NCBI GenBank assembly: GCA_944381635.1
Contig: CALWLY010000018.1
Span: 1-64,000 of the forward strand
Length of the DNA stretch: 64,000 nt
DNA from: an uncultured Lachnospiraceae bacterium
Lineage (GTDB): Bacteria > Bacillota > Clostridia > Lachnospirales > Lachnospiraceae
Direction: 5' to 3'
In this document: positions 61,554 to 64,000 of the stretch, one piece after another
Position numbering within the stretch: position 1 is the stretch's first letter
How the letters are laid out: the number at the start of each line of letters is the position of its first letter
Made by a program: the position numbers and the translations under genes
The notes under the pieces: model-generated
Databases searched by the model: none
What the model saw: only the letters and a program-made list of their open reading frames with translations
What the model was told of the DNA's origin: nothing

Positions 61554-63839
61554 TTAATCTGCCATGGCAATTTTTTCACTGGTGATGGGAAGCTCCCGGA
61601 ACCAGTGACCGGTAGCGTTAAAGATTGCGTGAGCCAGAGCGGGAGCCGGTGTGTTGATGACAATCTCTCCGATAGATTTGGCGCCGAAAGGACCGGTAGG
61701 TTCGTAACTGCTCTCGAATTCTACACGAAGTTTTCCCATATCTAAACGGGTAGGAATTTTGTACTGCATGAAGGAGTTTTCAGCAAGACGACCTTTGGAA
61801 TCGTACTGAATGTCTTCATAAAGTGCCATACCGATTCCCTGTACCAGACCGCCTTCTGTCTGAACCCTTGCCAGATTCGGATTGACGGGAGTTCCGCAGT
61901 CCACTACAGCCACATAGTCTAAAATGTCCACATGTCCGGTTTCCCTGTCAAGTTCAATTTCTACCATACCAACCATGAAAGGCGGGGGAGAAACCGGTGA
62001 ACTATGAGATTCTGTGACTTCCAAAGCCTCGGTGTTTCCGCACATAGAGCGGGTGGCGATATCTTCCAGAGAAATAAAGGAACCGGAAGTAAGGCAGGTG
62101 ACGCCTTTGCCGTTAAATTCCGCTTCATCGGGGGAACAGCCGAGAGCCTGGCAGGCAACCTTTACGATTTTTTCCTTCAGTTTTTCGCAGGCTTTTTCCA
62201 CTGCCTTTCCGGTTACATAGGTAGTGCTGGATGCATAGGACCCGGAATCATAAGGGGAGGCGTCGGTGTCCGCGCCGAATACGCTGATGGAATCAACGGG
62301 GCATTCCATGCATTCCGCCATCATCTGGGCCAGAATGGTGTCGCAGCCGGTACCCATATCTGCTGCGCCGATGGTGAGAGTATAGATGCCCTGGTCATTG
62401 AGTTTCACAGTGGCGGAACCAACATCCACGCCGGAAATGCCGGAACCCTGCATAGCCATGGCAACGCCCACGGAACGCACTTTTCCGTTTCCCATATCTG
62501 TGCACGGATATTTTTTGTCCCATCCGATCATGTCTTTGGCGCGTGCAAGGCAGCGGTCCAGAGCACAGCTGTTTGCAGTTTCTCCATAGTAAGAAGGCAT
62601 CACATCCCCTTCTTTTACCATATTTTTCTCGCGGAGAGCCACCGGATCCATATGGAGTTTGGCGGCTAATTCGTTGACAGCGCTTTCCACTGCGAAAAGT
62701 CCCTGGGTAGCGCCGTAACCGCGGTAAGCGCCTGCAGACATAACGTTTGTATAAACCACATCATAAGTAAAACGATAAGCGTTAAGTCTCGGATAGAGAG
62801 GAATGGATTTGTGTCCGGAAAGGCCTACTGTGGTAGGCCCGTGCTCTCCGTACGCCCCGGTATTGGAAAGGGTGTAAACGTCGATGGCGCGGATCGTTCC
62901 GGCTTTGTCTGCACCGATGCGCACACTGACTTCCATTTCATGACGGGGAGTGGAGGCAATCTGGCATTCTTCCCTGGTGAAGATCATTTTGGAAGGCTTT
63001 CCGGTTTTCCAGGTAACAAAAGCCGGGAAAACTTCTGCAACTACCGTCTGCTTTGCGCCGAAACCGCCGCCAATACGGGGCTTGCTGACACGGATTTTGG
63101 ACGGAGAAATATTCAGTGCGTGGGACAGAATACGGCGTACATGAAAGACGATCTGGGTGGAGCTTACCACATTCAGATGACCGTACATATCCATAAAGCA
63201 GTAGGTGCGGAAAGTTTCCATCATAGCCTGCTGGTTAGCTTTTGTGTGATAGGTGGAATTTACTACCACATCGCAGTCAGCCAGAACTTTCTCCACATCT
63301 CCGTCCTGGCAGCTGTCATGGGCGCACAGATTTCTTTTATTGTCAGCGCCTACCGGACAGAGGGATCGCCAGTTTTCTTCCGGGTGAACCAGAATCTTAT
63401 TGTCTTTTGCTTTGCGGAAATCAAGGAGCGGTTCCAACACCTGATAAGTTACTTTGATCAGTTTCATTGCCTTGTTTACACAGGCTTCATCAGCGCCTGC
63501 AATGATGGCAACGGGATCGCCTACATAACGGACATGCTGATCCAGTATCAGTCTGTCATAAGGGCTTGGCTCCGGGTAAGTCTGTCCGGCCATGGTAAAA
63601 CGCTGATTGGGTACGTCTTCCCAGGTAAAAATGGCTTCGATGCCGGGAACCTTCATGGCAATATCTTTGTTTATAGATTCTATGATGGCGTTGGCATGGG
63701 GACTTCTCAGAACTTTGACCACCAGACAACCGGCAGGTGCAATATCGTCTACATAAACGGGCTTTCCGGTGACAAGAGCCATGGCGTCTTTTTTGCGCAC
63801 AGGCTTATTTACATATTGGTAGGATTTTTCCTGATTCAT
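61554..63839 (-). CDS. xdhA: Xanthine dehydrogenase-like molybdenum hydroxylase, large subunit
   Basis: 761 residues. The molybdopterin-binding subunit: GGGFGAKQTVVAE, AYRGYGATQGLFAVE, QGSGISGVDVG, GAADMGTGCDTILAQM, and catalytic Glu725 in FGAKSIGEIVI. With selD, yqeB, yqeC and the YedF-like gene in the window it should be the selenium-dependent form, carrying labile selenium rather than selenocysteine. The substrate (xanthine, other purine or nicotinate type) cannot be fixed; xpt nearby favours a purine. Start ATG 63839 overlaps the stop of the 2Fe-2S subunit. Confidence 0.9.
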   Translation of the reverse strand: MNQEKSYQYVNKPVRKKDAMALVTGKPVYVDDIAPAGCLVVKVLRSPHANAIIESINKDIAMKVPGIEAIFTWEDVPNQRFTMAGQTYPEPSPYDRLILDQHVRYVGDPVAIIAGADEACVNKAMKLIKVTYQVLEPLLDFRKAKDNKILVHPEENWRSLCPVGADNKRNLCAHDSCQDGDVEKVLADCDVVVNSTYHTKANQQAMMETFRTYCFMDMYGHLNVVSSTQIVFHVRRILSHALNISPSKIRVSKPRIGGGFGAKQTVVAEVFPAFVTWKTGKPSKMIFTREECQIASTPRHEMEVSVRIGADKAGTIRAIDVYTLSNTGAYGEHGPTTVGLSGHKSIPLYPRLNAYRFTYDVVYTNVMSAGAYRGYGATQGLFAVESAVNELAAKLHMDPVALREKNMVKEGDVMPSYYGETANSCALDRCLARAKDMIGWDKKYPCTDMGNGKVRSVGVAMAMQGSGISGVDVGSATVKLNDQGIYTLTIGAADMGTGCDTILAQMMAECMECPVDSISVFGADTDASPYDSGSYASSTTYVTGKAVEKACEKLKEKIVKVACQALGCSPDEAEFNGKGVTCLTSGSFISLEDIATRSMCGNTEALEVTESHSSPVSPPPFMVGMVEIELDRETGHVDILDYVAVVDCGTPVNPNLARVQTEGGLVQGIGMALYEDIQYDSKGRLAENSFMQYKIPTRLDMGKLRVEFESSYEPTGPFGAKSIGEIVINTPAPALAHAIFNATGHWFRELPITSEKIAMAD

Positions 63840-64000
63840 GAGCGGCTCCTTTCCTGTCTGTAGTCAATAAATGCACGGATGCCGCGCAGCTGTCCTTCGT
63901 ATCCGGAGCAGCGACACAGATTTCCGGCCAGATATTCACGGATTTCGTCGTCGGTAGGGGAAGGATTTTCCCGCAGAAGAGCGATGGCATTCATGATAAA
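63836..64000 (-). CDS. 2Fe-2S subunit of the molybdenum hydroxylase (C-terminal part)
   Basis: Cut by the window end; the last 54 codons read on the minus strand include YLAGNLCRCSGYEGQ, the second 2Fe-2S cluster motif of the XdhC/CoxS family, preceded by NAIALLRENPSPTDDEIRE. It passes electrons from the molybdenum site. TGA overlaps the xdhA start by 4 nt. Confidence 0.9.
   Translation of the reverse strand, partial: FIMNAIALLRENPSPTDDEIREYLAGNLCRCSGYEGQLRGIRAFIDYRQERSRS

Noticed and set aside
61554-63839. Selenocysteine (in-frame TGA) in the hydroxylase or in SelD
   Set aside because: The xdhA frame has no internal TGA and SelD uses TGC at the catalytic cysteine. The selenium is expected to be labile, not in selenocysteine.
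62811-63863. 350-codon open frame on the plus strand opposite xdhA
   Set aside because: It mirrors the reading frame of a clear xdhA; the translation has no family features and no ribosome binding site.

Overview
The window reads as chromosome of a gut anaerobe of the Firmicutes, most probably a Lachnospiraceae close to Blautia. The evidence is low-to-mid GC, strong AAGGAG-type ribosome binding sites, a spore-maturation gene (spmA), a holB-ricT-trmN6-rsmI block as in Bacillus and Clostridia, and many lipoprotein binding proteins with Thr/Ala/Glu-rich linkers. The genus is inference. I saw no rRNA, tRNA, CRISPR array, prophage or intact insertion sequence.

Layout. 1-2840: a membrane-anchored oleate hydratase and a DNA alkyltransferase. 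2870-12810 (minus strand): one long operon reading moaA, a MoaC-MOSC-MogA fusion, a MoeA-like protein, a DUF3343 protein, selD, a YedF-like protein, yqeB, an ABC-ATPase/cysteine desulfurase fusion and a YqeC-XdhC fusion. This is the accessory set of the selenium-dependent molybdenum hydroxylase system: it makes molybdopterin, mobilises sulfur and selenium, and finishes the cofactor. The hydroxylase itself (2Fe-2S subunit, cut by the window end, and XdhA-like subunit), with a MocA-like nucleotidyltransferase, lies 48 kb away at 60721-64000, next to xpt (xanthine salvage). 13121-23530: a basic amino acid decarboxylase, pyk, glpK, a guanylate kinase-like gene, and the holB-ricT-trmN6-rsmI block interrupted by a DUF4015 lipoprotein. 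23650-26880: acpP-fabF-fabZ-fabH, with two FabT-like operators and a MITE-like palindrome between acpP and fabF. 27079-34127: pstSCAB-phoU-phoPR behind a Pho box. 34609-36483: a DUF4914 protein with a PEPCK-like P-loop. 36714-39137: an amino acid ABC importer whose binding protein is circularly permuted. 39394-43308: malQ and a GH31 alpha-glucosidase. 43381-44055: spmA.

44375-52843 is an AT-richer mannoside locus: ABC importer, cytoplasmic GH76 and GH38 enzymes, and a GntR/LacI chimeric regulator. 52848-59507 is a second glycan locus: AraC-type regulator, ABC importer and a GH112 phosphorylase of the galacto-N-biose/lacto-N-biose type, followed by a fragment of a FAD-dependent oxidoreductase. 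Together they suggest a cell that imports host- or diet-derived oligosaccharides and cleaves them inside.

The most unusual items are the circularly permuted binding protein, the ABC-desulfurase fusion that has lost the ABC signature region, the YqeC-XdhC fusion with its XdhC halves in reversed order, the spmA ribosome binding site buried in a terminator-like hairpin, and the acpP-fabF MITE beside FabT-like operators.
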